Assembly: GCA_900469625.1 (NCBI GenBank)
Contig: UBXV01000033.1
Coordinates: 1-64,000 of the forward strand
Source: Hyphomicrobiales bacterium
GTDB lineage: Bacteria; Pseudomonadota; Alphaproteobacteria; Rhizobiales; Rhizobiaceae
Length of the DNA: 64,000 nt
Direction: 5' to 3'
Shown in pieces: positions 35,652-44,517 of this stretch (position 1 is the first letter of the stretch; the number at the start of each line of letters is the position of its first letter). The position numbers and the translations under genes are program-made. The notes under the pieces were generated by a model. The model worked only from the letters and a program-made list of their open reading frames with translations, made no database searches and was not told where the DNA came from.

Positions 35652-36851
35652 TCAGTCGGGCCAGCGCAACAGGCCGGCAAAGCGGCGGGTGTTGCGCTCA
35701 TGAAGCGGCGTGGCGATGATCTCGTTGGAGCTCTGCGCCTTCGTCAGCTCTTCCGACAGGCGGGTGGCAACGATGGTCTCCTGGCCGGGGTGTAGGTTGC
35801 ACGGGTCGAGATAGAAGTAGTTATGCTCGACCTCGTGGTCGCGCACGATGATCGGCGGCGTGCCGCGCGCCAGCGCATCGGCAAGGTCCCAGGCGGTGAT
35901 ATGGGCTTCCTGCGGATCGATGTTGATGCGCAGGCGGTCGAGCGGGTTTCCGGTCGGATCGGCCTCGATCACCGGCTTGATGCCGGGGCGGCCATCGAGC
36001 GTGTCGCGCCACAGGCTCAGGTAGCCCGCCTCGCGCTCGCGGATGCCCTGGTGATCGCGTGTTTCCCAGGCGATGAGGGCTGCCATGACGCCGAGCATGC
36101 TTTCCTTGCCGACCTTCATGCCACGGCCGATGCCGAGGTTCTGCAGGAAGGCGTTGCGCACCAGCGTCTTTTCGCCGGCGACGATGCCCGAGGTCGGACC
36201 GCCCAGGAACTTGTGGCCGGAATAGAGAACGATGTCGGCACCCTGCTCGAGGAAGATCTTCAGGTCGTATTCGGACGCGGCATCGACGATGACGGGAACG
36301 CCCTTGGCATGGCAGGCCTCGGCGAATTCCTTCAGGCCCACGAGGCCATACTGCACCACGTGGTGGGAGATGACATAGACGGCGGCCGCGGTGCGCTCGT
36401 TGATGGCGCCTTCGATATGATAGCGATAGGCCGACGTCGCCTGGCCGACCAGCACCGGCTTGCCGCCGGCAATACGAATTGCCTGGTCGACGGGTGCGCC
36501 ATAGCTGACCACATGGCCCATCTGGATGATGACTTCGTTCTTCAGTCCGGTGGTGTCGGGCAGGCGCTCGATGGCGGCGAGATCGTTGCCGGTCATGGCA
36601 CCGGCGACGGCCAGGCTGATGCCGGCCGAACAGGACGCGGTGATGAAGCCGGCCTCGGCCCCCGTCAGCCGGGCAATCACCGGGCTGATCTTGCGCTGCA
36701 GGTCGTTGATCTCGACGAATTGCGGCAGTATGCCTGTCATCGCGGCGATCGCCTCCGGGACCACGATCGATGCGCCGAGGCCTGTCATCGTGCCGGATAC
36801 GTTGATAACGGGACGAAGTCCGAGAGCTTCGCGGATGTCGCGGTCAGGCAT
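35652..36851 (-). CDS. SelA-like PLP-dependent enzyme of unknown substrate
   Basis: The protein has 399 residues of the COG1921 fold-type I family, which includes bacterial selenocysteine synthase and D-glucosaminate-6-phosphate ammonia-lyase (DgaE-like). The PLP lysine is Lys214 in [16 protein letters not shown]. It lacks the N-terminal tRNA-binding part of true SelA and there is no selC/selB here, so selenium use is unlikely. The start at 36851 is set by GGAG before it; the ATG at 36863 has no such site. The amidohydrolase, Rid and transporter neighbours suggest a lyase, racemase or similar step on an amino-acid derivative. Confidence 0.8.
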   Translation of the reverse strand: MPDRDIREALGLRPVINVSGTMTGLGASIVVPEAIAAMTGILPQFVEINDLQRKISPVIARLTGAEAGFITASCSAGISLAVAGAMTGNDLAAIERLPDTTGLKNEVIIQMGHVVSYGAPVDQAIRIAGGKPVLVGQATSAYRYHIEGAINERTAAAVYVISHHVVQYGLVGLKEFAEACHAKGVPVIVDAASEYDLKIFLEQGADIVLYSGHKFLGGPTSGIVAGEKTLVRNAFLQNLGIGRGMKVGKESMLGVMAALIAWETRDHQGIREREAGYLSLWRDTLDGRPGIKPVIEADPTGNPLDRLRINIDPQEAHITAWDLADALARGTPPIIVRDHEVEHNYFYLDPCNLHPGQETIVATRLSEELTKAQSSNEIIATPLHERNTRRFAGLLRWPD

Positions 36852-36894
36852 GGTGGTCTCCATATGATTTTCTGGCAGTCGTAACCGGCAGGCT

Positions 36895-36912
36895 ATTCCG
36901 TTTTCCCGGAAT
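36895..36912. promoter_or_regulatory. Candidate IclR-type operator
   Basis: ATTCCG-ttttcc-CGGAAT is a perfect inverted repeat in the divergent region between the SelA-like gene and the IclR gene. IclR proteins often bind similar A/T-flanked palindromes. Binding is inferred. Confidence 0.4.
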
Positions 36913-37041
36913 ATCTACCATAGTAATGAGATATGAGTGGCGCGGTTCGGATGTCCCGACCGGCCGTGGTTGCGGATGTGGCCGATGGCCGTTGCTGCCC
37001 GCCCATCTGTTGCGCATTTCGAATTGCACGGGAGCAGACCC

Positions 37042-37860
37042 TTGGACAAGACGACGATTGCCGCCGAGCCCGGCGAAGACATGGAGCCGACCGGAAAGAC
37101 CCGCCGCTCGCGCGTGAGCGGCATGGACCGGGCATTGCAGGTGCTCGACTTCCTCTACGAGACCGGCTCGCCGAGCGGCGTCTACGCCATCGCCAAGGCC
37201 GTCGGCGCGCCGCTGTCGACCGCCTATGTCATCGTCGACGACATGGTGGAAAAGAACCTGCTCAGCCGCGATGCCGACGGTCAGGTCTGGCTCGGCGACC
37301 GGCTCTACCATTACGGTCTTGCCTATGCGCGCTCGCTCGATTTCCTCGGCGTCGCGACGCGGGAGATGCACGATCTCGGCCGGGAAGTGGCCGAAACCAT
37401 CCAGCTCTGCGGCCGCGACGGCGACTATATGCAGGTGCTGGCCATGGCCGACGGCCCCGGTCATTTCCAGGTGACCTCCAGGGTCGGCACCCGCGTGCCG
37501 CTCAACTGGACGGCATCCGGGCGCCTGCTGGTCGGCCATCTGCCCTCCGACGAGCGGCTGGAACTGTTCCGCCGCTGCGCCCGCACGTCGCCGACCGGTC
37601 GGGCCGACGTCGATCCGGCAGCCCTGTCGGCCCAGGCGGAGGCGGCGCTGACAGCCAAGCTTTCGATCCAGGCCGGCGAATCCGACTATGCGGTTGCCTG
37701 CGTCGCTGCGCCGATCCTCGATGACAAGGGCGGCTGCGTCGCGACCATCTCCATCGTTCTGCCGGAGCAGAAGATCCTCGACGATCGCAATTTCTACGCC
37801 GATCACGTCAGGGTATCCGCCGAGCGGATCGAGAAGATGATGGGCTGGCGCAGCCATTGA
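37042..37860 (+). CDS. IclR-family regulator of the amidohydrolase/transporter locus
   Basis: The protein has 272 residues if read from the TTG at 37042, which CGGGAG precedes by seven bases; an ATG at 37081 and upstream in-frame ATGs are alternatives. The N-terminal winged helix (RALQVLDFLYETGSPSGVYAIAKAVGAPLSTAY) and C-terminal GAF-like effector domain (GRLLVGHLPSDERLELF; SDYAVACVAAPILDDKGG) are typical. It is divergent from the SelA-like/ATPase arm and convergent with the other arm, so it probably controls both. Confidence 0.88.
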   Translation: MDKTTIAAEPGEDMEPTGKTRRSRVSGMDRALQVLDFLYETGSPSGVYAIAKAVGAPLSTAYVIVDDMVEKNLLSRDADGQVWLGDRLYHYGLAYARSLDFLGVATREMHDLGREVAETIQLCGRDGDYMQVLAMADGPGHFQVTSRVGTRVPLNWTASGRLLVGHLPSDERLELFRRCARTSPTGRADVDPAALSAQAEAALTAKLSIQAGESDYAVACVAAPILDDKGGCVATISIVLPEQKILDDRNFYADHVRVSAERIEKMMGWRSH

Positions 37861-37879
37861 TCCGACCTTCCTGTGATCG

Positions 37880-38380
37880 TCAGTCGTGAAGCGAGACGAT
37901 CGCTTCGATCTCGACGGTGATGTTGCCGGGGAGCGAGCCGAAACCGACCGCCGAGCGGGCATGCTGGCCCGCTTCGCCGAAGACATCGACCATCAGGTCG
38001 GAGCAGCCGTTGATCACCTGCGGATGATCGGCGAAATCAGGCACGGCGTTGACCATGCCGAGCAGCTTGACGACGCGCTTGACGCGACCGAGGTCGCCGA
38101 GCGCATCATGCATCACCGCCAATAGGTTGATGCCCGTCAGCCGGGCGTGCTCATAGGCGCTTTCGACATCGACGTCGGCGCCGACCTTGCCGGCATGGAG
38201 ATGGCCGTCGACTTCGCGTGGGCCCTGTCCGGAGAGGTAGAGGATATTGCCCTCCTGGACGTGGGTCACGAAATTGGCGATCGGCGGCGGGGCCGGCGGC
38301 AGGTCGATGCCGAGCGCTGCGAGCCTCTGGTAGGGCGAAGCCGGCGCACGGCCCTTGGTCTTATGGTCCAAACTGTTCAC
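37880..38380 (-). CDS. Rid-family (YjgF/UK114-like) protein lacking the catalytic arginine
   Basis: The protein has 166 residues of the YjgF/YER057c/UK114 group, with the long form of about 155-165 residues. The family core is clear: LYLSGQGP, VMHDALGDLGRVKRVVKLLGMVN and VEIEAIVSLHD. In RidA an Arg before LP binds the carboxylate of 2-aminoacrylate-type enamines; here the site reads GFGSLPG, so the Arg is Ser. It thus belongs to the Rid4-7-like branch with unknown chemistry. The start is GTG at 38380 with AGGA upstream. It closes the operon that begins with the binding protein. Confidence 0.85.
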   Translation of the reverse strand: MNSLDHKTKGRAPASPYQRLAALGIDLPPAPPPIANFVTHVQEGNILYLSGQGPREVDGHLHAGKVGADVDVESAYEHARLTGINLLAVMHDALGDLGRVKRVVKLLGMVNAVPDFADHPQVINGCSDLMVDVFGEAGQHARSAVGFGSLPGNITVEIEAIVSLHD

Positions 38381-38415
38381 GCGATATCCTGCCAGTTTCT
38401 GTGTTCTGTGATGGT

Positions 38416-39627
38416 TCAGCGGTAGCTGTAGCCGTGGCTGTGGTCGGGGCATTCCACATGCGGCGGCTGGTATCGGTTTGCCGCCACGACGTCGGTGCCC
38501 ATGACCGCGTAACGCGGCTCGAAAAGTCGGTTGAGATGCGCCTCGGCGCCGAGCGAATCGAAGACCCGCAGCTCGGAATCGACGAGATCGAACAGGGTGA
38601 ATTCGGCGCGCGCGCCGACGGCGAGCAGATTGTCCATCGGCAGCCGAATGACCGAAGCGGGCGCCTGGGTGACGGCTTCGACGACCTTTTCGAACGGCAT
38701 GCCGACGCTCAAAAGCTTCGACATGGTGGTGCCGAGATCCCAGACCGACTGGTTCATGCTGCGCAGATGCACGTCGGTCGAGATCGAAAACGGCAACAGG
38801 CCGCGGGCAATGGCGACTTCGGCAACCCGGAACGAGAACGAGGCGCCGCCATGGCCGATGTCGAGGCGGATGCCTTCGCCGGCGCAGCGTTCGGCCAACT
38901 CGAACAGGTCCTCGTCCTCGATGATGCTCGATCCGGCCTTGCCGTTGAAGCAATGGGTGACGATGTCGCCGGGGCCAAGGATTTCGAGCACCTCGTCATA
39001 GAGCGCCGGCGGCTCGCCGACATGCACCATCATCGGGATCTTCAGGATCTTGGCGATCTTCTTGCCGAGCTTGACCGGGGTGACGCCCCAGGAACCGGTG
39101 ATCACATGGCTAGCGCGCACCTTCAGGCCGACGATATGCTCGCGGTTTTCCTGGTAGCAGGCGATGATGCGGTCGATGTCGATCGAGCGGATGTCGCTGA
39201 GTTCGCTGACGCGGTTGCAGGCGACGAGGCCGATGGAGCCGAGATTGAGGAAGGCCTTGATGCGTTCGCGGGCCGGCTCGATGATGTATTCGCGGAACCC
39301 GTGGAAATTGGCCTCACCGGCCGAGCCGGCGTCGACGATGGTGGTGACGCCGCGCTCCATACCGCAGAACTGCGGCCGAACCGAGATGTCGGTGCCGCCG
39401 TGCCAGACATGGGCGTGCAGGTCGATCCAGCCGGGCGAAATCCAGCCGCCCTTGCCGTCGATGCGCTCTGCCCCCTCAGGCGCTGCCAGCCCCTTGCCGA
39501 TGGCGGCAATGGTGCCGTCGGTGCCGACGAGAATATCGACCGTTTCGGAGGGTGCCGCCATGCCGAAGGCGACGGGCTTCACGTTGCTGATCAGCACGGG
39601 GCTGGTGCTACGGGTTGCAGTGGGCAT
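38416..39627 (-). CDS. COG3964-type amidohydrolase (dihydroorotase-like)
   Basis: The protein has 403 residues of the amidohydrolase superfamily. The full metal site can be seen: HAH in IDLHAHVWHGG, a lysine for carbamylation in VGLKVRASH, His in MMVHVGEPP, His in VTHCFNG and Asp in SISTDVHL. It looks like the COG3964 group, often mis-annotated as dihydroorotase or adenine deaminase; a characterised Agrobacterium member (Atu3266) hydrolyses acetyl esters such as acetyl-(R)-mandelate. Pyrimidine genes are absent around it. It sits four bases after the permease stop in the transporter operon, pointing to catabolism of an imported acylated or cyclic compound. Confidence 0.85.
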   Translation of the reverse strand: MPTATRSTSPVLISNVKPVAFGMAAPSETVDILVGTDGTIAAIGKGLAAPEGAERIDGKGGWISPGWIDLHAHVWHGGTDISVRPQFCGMERGVTTIVDAGSAGEANFHGFREYIIEPARERIKAFLNLGSIGLVACNRVSELSDIRSIDIDRIIACYQENREHIVGLKVRASHVITGSWGVTPVKLGKKIAKILKIPMMVHVGEPPALYDEVLEILGPGDIVTHCFNGKAGSSIIEDEDLFELAERCAGEGIRLDIGHGGASFSFRVAEVAIARGLLPFSISTDVHLRSMNQSVWDLGTTMSKLLSVGMPFEKVVEAVTQAPASVIRLPMDNLLAVGARAEFTLFDLVDSELRVFDSLGAEAHLNRLFEPRYAVMGTDVVAANRYQPPHVECPDHSHGYSYR

Positions 39628-39630
39628 GGA

Positions 39631-40500
39631 TCACAGGTCCTTTCTGAGGCGGGGATCGAGCATGTCGCGCAATCCGTCGCCAACCATTTGCAGGGACAGG
39701 ACCGAAAGTACGATGGCGATGCCGGGAAACAACGTCACCCAATCGGCCTGTCCGATATATTGCCGGCCGGAGGCGATCATCGTGCCCCAGGTCGGGATTT
39801 CAGGGCTGACGCCGACGCCGAGGAAGGAAAGCCCGGCTTCGGCGAGCATCGCATGGGCAAACAGGAACGTGCCCTGCACCAGGATCGGCGAGAGCAGGTT
39901 GCGCAGTACGTGCCGCGTCATGATGTGCGGCGTCGAGATGCCGAGCGCGCGGGCCGCCTCGACATAGGGCAACTCGCGGATGACAAGCGTGGAGGCGCGC
40001 ACGACACGCGCCAGCCGTGGCGCGTAGACGACGCTGAGCGCGATGATGACGGTCGTCAGCGAGGGCCCGAGGGCGGCGACGAGCGCGATCGCCAGCAGGA
40101 TATCGGGAAAAGCCATCATCGCGTCGATCAGCCGGGCGATCGGCGCGTCGAGCTTTGGGAAGAAACCGGCCAGAAGCCCCATGACGACGCCGACGATCGT
40201 TGCAAGCGTGACGACGGCGGCACCGACCAAGAGCGACAGCCGGCCGGCATAGAGCGTGCGTGAAAACACGTCGCGGCCGAATTCATCCGTGCCGAACAGC
40301 CACTGCAGGCTTGGTGGCGACAGGCGGTTGACGATCGACAGCTTGCCCGGCGCATAGGGCGCGATCAGCGGCGCGAACACCGCAAGCAGCACGAAGGTCA
40401 CGAGAATGAACAGACCGAAGGCAACGGTCTTGCGCTTCAAGAGGCGGCGCAGGAACTTGGCGCGTTCGCTCATGACAGGGGTTGATACGGCGACGGTCAT
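39631..40500 (-). CDS. Peptide/opine-type ABC transporter permease (DppC-like)
   Basis: The protein has 289 residues with about six membrane helices. The N-terminal extension and FGTDEFGRDVFSRTLYAGR are typical of DppC/OppC. The EAA loop that contacts the ATPase reads EAARALGISTPHIMTRHVL. It overlaps the upstream permease by one base (TGATG), so the two are translated together. Confidence 0.92.
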   Translation of the reverse strand: MTVAVSTPVMSERAKFLRRLLKRKTVAFGLFILVTFVLLAVFAPLIAPYAPGKLSIVNRLSPPSLQWLFGTDEFGRDVFSRTLYAGRLSLLVGAAVVTLATIVGVVMGLLAGFFPKLDAPIARLIDAMMAFPDILLAIALVAALGPSLTTVIIALSVVYAPRLARVVRASTLVIRELPYVEAARALGISTPHIMTRHVLRNLLSPILVQGTFLFAHAMLAEAGLSFLGVGVSPEIPTWGTMIASGRQYIGQADWVTLFPGIAIVLSVLSLQMVGDGLRDMLDPRLRKDL

Positions 40501-41441
40501 CAGTAGCGAACCCTTGGATCAACGAGGAGATAGAGCATGTCGATCGCGAAATTGATCAGCACGTAGAGCGCGGCGATCACGAGGAGCGCGCCCTGGATCA
40601 CCGGGTAATCGCGCCGGAGCACGGCCGAGACGACGAGGTTGCCGACGCCTGGAAGGCCGAAGACGGTTTCGGTGACGACGGCGCCGGAGATCAGCACGGC
40701 CGCGGTGAGCCCGACGATCGTCAGGATCGGGATGAGCGCGTTCTTCAGGGCGTGTTTCATCACCACGCGACGTTCGCCCAGGCCCTTGGCGCGGGCGGTG
40801 CGGATGAAGTCGTCGCCGAGCACGTCGAGCATCGAGGCGCGGGTGAAGCGCAGGATCAGGGCCGAGGAGACGACCCCGAGCGCAATCGCCGGCAGGGCCA
40901 GATGATACATGCGCTCCATAAAGGAGGAGCCCGGTCCGCCGTAGCCCGATACCGGAAACCAGCCGAGTCGCACAGCCAGGAACTGAATGAGGATCAAGCC
41001 GAGCCAGAAGCTCGGGATGCTGGCGGCAAGCATGGCGAGCGTGGTGGCCGCCTGGTCGACGAAGGAGCCTCGCCTGTAGGCCGCATAGATGCCGATCGGC
41101 AGCGCAATGCCGCTGGCGATCAGGATCGAGAACAAGGTGAGGAAGAATGTCGGCTCGGCACGCTCGGCAAGCGCCGAGGTGACCGGCTGGTTGAGGAAGA
41201 TCGACTGGCCGAGATCGCCCTTAAGCAACTGCCCGATGTAATAGACATATTGCAGCCCCAGCGACTGGTCGAGGCCGAGCTTGGTGCGCAGTTCGGCGAT
41301 GTCTTGCTGGGTTGCCTCGGGTCCGAGCATGACGGCAGCGGGGTCGCCCGGCGTCACGCGCACGATGACAAAGACAATGGTGACGACAAGCGCCATGACC
41401 ACGATCATGCCGAACAGGCGCTGGAGGATATAGCGTATCAT
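40500..41441 (-). CDS. Peptide/opine-type ABC transporter permease (DppB-like)
   Basis: The protein has 313 residues with about six membrane helices. It starts MIRYILQRLFGMIVVMALVV, the DppB N-terminus, and has the EAA loop RTARAKGLGERRVVMKHALKN. GAGG precedes the chosen ATG; an ATG eight codons upstream is less likely. It lies 113 bases after the binding-protein gene, with a hairpin between. Confidence 0.92.
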   Translation of the reverse strand: MIRYILQRLFGMIVVMALVVTIVFVIVRVTPGDPAAVMLGPEATQQDIAELRTKLGLDQSLGLQYVYYIGQLLKGDLGQSIFLNQPVTSALAERAEPTFFLTLFSILIASGIALPIGIYAAYRRGSFVDQAATTLAMLAASIPSFWLGLILIQFLAVRLGWFPVSGYGGPGSSFMERMYHLALPAIALGVVSSALILRFTRASMLDVLGDDFIRTARAKGLGERRVVMKHALKNALIPILTIVGLTAAVLISGAVVTETVFGLPGVGNLVVSAVLRRDYPVIQGALLVIAALYVLINFAIDMLYLLVDPRVRY

Positions 41442-41495
41442 GGATGCCTCGAACTTCTTCCGCACGGGCGCCGGACAGGTGGCGCCGGGCTATCC

Positions 41496-41531
41496 GGCGG
41501 GCAGCGATCCCTGAAAGGGATGCCGCCCGCC
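41496..41531 (-). other. Intercistronic hairpin after the binding-protein gene
   Basis: GGCGGGCAGCGATCCCT pairs with AGGGATGCCGCCCGCC around a short loop, with one mismatch or bulge. Such a hairpin between a binding-protein gene and its permease genes often keeps the first gene's mRNA level higher. There is no T-run. Confidence 0.6.
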
Positions 41532-41554
41532 GAAGGCTTCAAGTGGGTGAAGAC

Positions 41555-43084
41555 TTACTTCTTGATCGAAGCGTTCCAGAAGTAGGGCCACGGAGCCGGG
41601 GAGACGCCGTCAAGCGTCTTGGCCTTGGCCGACAGGGCGTTGAAATCGCCGATCTTGATGAACGGAACTTCCTCGTAGATCACCTTCTGCACGTCGGCCC
41701 ACAGCTCGACGCGCTTGCCGGCATCCGATTCGGCGTTGAAGGCGTCGACGGCCTTGGCGCGGGCCGGGGTATCCCAGTTGCCCGGGGCCTTGGTCGACAT
41801 CATGCCGATCAGTGCCGGTTCCGGCAGGAACGGGCTGTGGGTGATGTAGATATCCCAGAGCGTCGGGTCGGCGCGGCGTTGGGTGAGCGTCGCCCAGTCC
41901 ACCACCTGCATGTCGACGGTGAAGCCGGCGAGCTTGAGATATTCCGCCGCGACCTGCGCCATCTTGTAATGGAATTCGTACTGACGGCTGGTCAGGATGC
42001 GCAGCGGCTCGCCGTTGTAGCCGGCGGCCTTCAACAGTTCGCCCGCCTTTTCCGGGTCGGCGACATTGTAGCCGCCTTCCGTGCCGGCTTCGGTGCGCCA
42101 GACATATTGCGCCGGATAGAGAGCGGCATCGAGCGCGTAGAAGTCGGTGCTGCCGAAGGCGGCCGCCATCATGTCTTCCATGCTGAGCGCCGTGCGGATC
42201 GCCTTGCGCAGTTCCAGGTTCTTGGTCATGCCGTTGCCGGAGTTCAAGACGAAGACCGGCCAGCCGAAGGGCTGCAGCATGACGGGCTCGGAGGCCGAAG
42301 AGCCCTTCACCCGCTCGAAGGATTCCACCGGGATGGAATCGACGTAATCGTACTGGCCCGAGACGGCCGCTTCGACGCGGGTGTTCGGATCGGGAACCGG
42401 CACGAAGCGGATTTCGTCGGCATATTGATGGCGCGCGCCGCCGTAACCGTTGGCTTCACCTTCGGGGGAGACATAGCCATCGAAGCGGGTCAGCTGGATG
42501 TACTGGTCGGCCTTGCGCTCCTTGAGCTGGTAGGGGCCGGTGCCGACGAAATCGACCATCGGCTCGGCCTGCTTTTCGGACGGCAGCACGATTGCGGCGG
42601 AATTGTTGAAGGCGAGCAGCGAGACCAGCGGCGCGTAGGGCGTGTTGAGCGAGATCTTGACGGTGGTCGCGTCGACGGCCTCGATGCCGGCGATCGTCGT
42701 TGCCGTCTGCTTGCCGCGCGAAGCCGTCTTCGTCCAGCGCTCGAGCGAGGCGACGACATCGGTCGCGTCCATGTCGGTGCCGTCATGGAACTTGACGCCG
42801 GAGCGCAGCTTGATCGTGTAGGTTTTGCCATCGGCGCTGATTTCCGGCATGGCCGCGGCCAGAAGCGGGGTCGGCTTCCAGTCCTTGTCGAAGGTGTAGA
42901 GCGTCTCGAACATGTGCTGCGAGACAATGCCGACGAGGTCGGCCGTCGAGGCCATCGGGTCGAGTGTCGGCGGCTCGCCGACCGTGGCGACGTTGATGAC
43001 GCCGCCCTTCTCCTGCGCGAAGGCAAATGATGCGGAGGCGACGAGCGCCGTTCCCAGAAGCAATGCAATCCTTGTTGATTTCAT
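41555..43084 (-). CDS. Peptide/opine-type ABC transporter substrate-binding protein
   Basis: The protein has 509 residues of the SBP_bac_5 (DppA/OppA) family. A signal peptide ends at AFA-QE (about residue 23), so it works in the periplasm. The family marker LRSGVKFHDGTDMDATDVVASLERW is near residue 95-120. The family binds peptides, opines, nickel or sugars; the ligand here is not known but should match the catabolic genes that follow. It is the first gene of the operon. Confidence 0.92.
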   Translation of the reverse strand: MKSTRIALLLGTALVASASFAFAQEKGGVINVATVGEPPTLDPMASTADLVGIVSQHMFETLYTFDKDWKPTPLLAAAMPEISADGKTYTIKLRSGVKFHDGTDMDATDVVASLERWTKTASRGKQTATTIAGIEAVDATTVKISLNTPYAPLVSLLAFNNSAAIVLPSEKQAEPMVDFVGTGPYQLKERKADQYIQLTRFDGYVSPEGEANGYGGARHQYADEIRFVPVPDPNTRVEAAVSGQYDYVDSIPVESFERVKGSSASEPVMLQPFGWPVFVLNSGNGMTKNLELRKAIRTALSMEDMMAAAFGSTDFYALDAALYPAQYVWRTEAGTEGGYNVADPEKAGELLKAAGYNGEPLRILTSRQYEFHYKMAQVAAEYLKLAGFTVDMQVVDWATLTQRRADPTLWDIYITHSPFLPEPALIGMMSTKAPGNWDTPARAKAVDAFNAESDAGKRVELWADVQKVIYEEVPFIKIGDFNALSAKAKTLDGVSPAPWPYFWNASIKK

Positions 43085-43584
43085 TTTGTGTTCCTCTCTC
43101 TTTTTGTTATTGCATAATTATGTACTACGCTACTTTATATTGGAATGATAAGATCAGGCTTACCGAGATGTCAAGCGGCCGCCGCACGCCATGATGGAAA
43201 TGGCAGCGGTCAGGGCACGACGGTTCGTAATGGGGGCTCGTAATCTGCAGGAATCGGTGAGCGACGCGATGGCTGCCGGGCACGCGAGTGCGGCGGTCGT
43301 ATGCACTCCGCCGATCGGGGTTCGAACGGACGTGAATTCGAGCTCAATTTCTGGATATTGTGTTTTCCGCCAATCGCTTGGGATTGGGGCCCGCCGCAGG
43401 TACGCGGCGGGATCTTCTAGTGCAATGCTAGCGATGGGGGCTAGCGATAGGGCGAGTAGCAGGCCCGGCGCGCACCTTAATAGGGCTGGAAGGTGTTGTC
43501 CCAAGCCCTGTACGAGCGGTATCGGCTTTGGCACCAGCGCGCGATCGAGATTGCAGCTCAGGCAACGTGAACCCGATGCACGGT
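43085..43584. other. 500-base region without a recognisable gene
   Basis: The left part (43085-43160) is AT-rich and should hold the promoter of the binding-protein gene. The rest has lower GC and weaker codon bias than the neighbours. Open frames on both strands cross it without a ribosome site or recognisable product. There is a short direct repeat of GCTAGCGAT about 43427-43450. It could be gene remains; nothing can be named. Confidence 0.4.
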
Positions 43585-44097
43585 CTACTCGCTGACCTCT
43601 TCACGCTTGCTGTCGAAGACCGAGAAGCCGGCGCGGCGATAGGTGTCCTGCGCCTTGGGATGATCCCATTCGTCCGTGTGCAGCCACACGCGATCCGGCG
43701 CCCGATCCCATAGGGAACGCAACGCGCCGTCGAGGAAGTATGGTCCGAGCCTTCTGCCCTGCATTTCGGGAATCAGTCCGAAATGGGTGAGCTCGATATC
43801 GGCGCTGTCGACACGATCGAATTCGCAAAGCCCGACGGCACGGCCGTCGACCCGCAGGACGTAGACTACAGTCGACGGGCTGCGCAAAAATGGATCGAGC
43901 GCCTCCTTCGGCATGCGCAACCGTTGATCCCAGCGCAAGGGTTCGCCGACGGCGCGATAAAGCGAGAGGAATGCCTCCACCTCCAGCCGCTCAACAGCAA
44001 ACGATGCGGTCTCGAGGGGCGCGGGCAACGGATCGCCGGTCGGTGGAGATTGCATGTCCATGTAGGTGACGAGGAGCTGAACCATGATCTCTTGCAT
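43585..44097 (-). CDS. GNAT-family N-acetyltransferase
   Basis: The protein has 170 residues with the GNAT fold: VVYVLRVDGRAVGLCEFDRV, then IELTHFGLIPEMQGRRLGPYFLDGAL (the acetyl-CoA pyrophosphate loop is QGRRLG) and AQDTYRRAGFSVFDS. Substrate unknown. Two starts are possible (44097 and 44085); the second has a weak AAGAGA upstream. It lies beside tRNA-Arg on the same strand. Confidence 0.85.
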   Translation of the reverse strand: MQEIMVQLLVTYMDMQSPPTGDPLPAPLETASFAVERLEVEAFLSLYRAVGEPLRWDQRLRMPKEALDPFLRSPSTVVYVLRVDGRAVGLCEFDRVDSADIELTHFGLIPEMQGRRLGPYFLDGALRSLWDRAPDRVWLHTDEWDHPKAQDTYRRAGFSVFDSKREEVSE

Positions 44098-44177
44098 CGA
44101 TATCGGAGAGGGCGCTGCGGACCTGTGGCCGGACCACTCTGCCTGGGCTTGCTGGATAAACTTGCCGGTAAGGGGAA

Positions 44178-44254
44178 TGGTGATCCCGGCGCGATTCGAA
44201 CGCGCGACCCCCAGATTAGGAATCTGGTGCTCTATCCTGCTGAGCTACGGGACC
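44178..44254 (-). tRNA. tRNA-Arg (anticodon CCT)
   Basis: On the minus strand the acceptor arms GGTCCCG and CGGGATC pair with one G-U. The anticodon arm is CCAGA-TTCCTAA-TCTGG with CCT in the loop, and the T-loop is GTTCGAATC. The discriminator A and CCA end are encoded (44178-44181). It reads AGG arginine codons. Confidence 0.95.
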
Positions 44255-44517
44255 ACTTGGATAGCACCCATACAAAAGCAAGGCCTGTTCGCCAAGTGTT
44301 TTTGCGGGATGCTCTGGCGATTCTGGATGCAGCGCATCGTGCTGGCCATCGGCGGGAGGTCGGATGTTGCATGCCCGACACGGCGCCGTCCTCTACCGAG
44401 GCGTGCCGAAATCGAGGGCTGGTGTTTTCTGTCTTTCGAATGCTAAGCAGTCATGAGCGCCGGCTTGAGGAGGCTGGCGCTCCCTCATTCGACCTTTACC
44501 CAGAGACCTGATCCAGC

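Noticed and set aside
35652-36851. True selenocysteine synthase (selA)
   Set aside because: No selB, selC or selD nearby, no N-terminal tRNA-binding domain, and the neighbours are transport and hydrolysis genes.
38416-39627. Dihydroorotase (pyrC)
   Set aside because: The motifs fit the COG3964 branch and the setting is a transporter operon with no pyrimidine genes.
43310-43340. Possible tRNA T-loop (ggggttcgaacgg)
   Set aside because: The flanking five bases do not pair, and no acceptor or anticodon arm can be folded around it.
43191-43595. 134-codon open frame on the + strand and a 124-codon one on the minus strand
   Set aside because: No ribosome site, no recognisable motif and unusual composition; the + frame also runs into the end of the GNAT gene.
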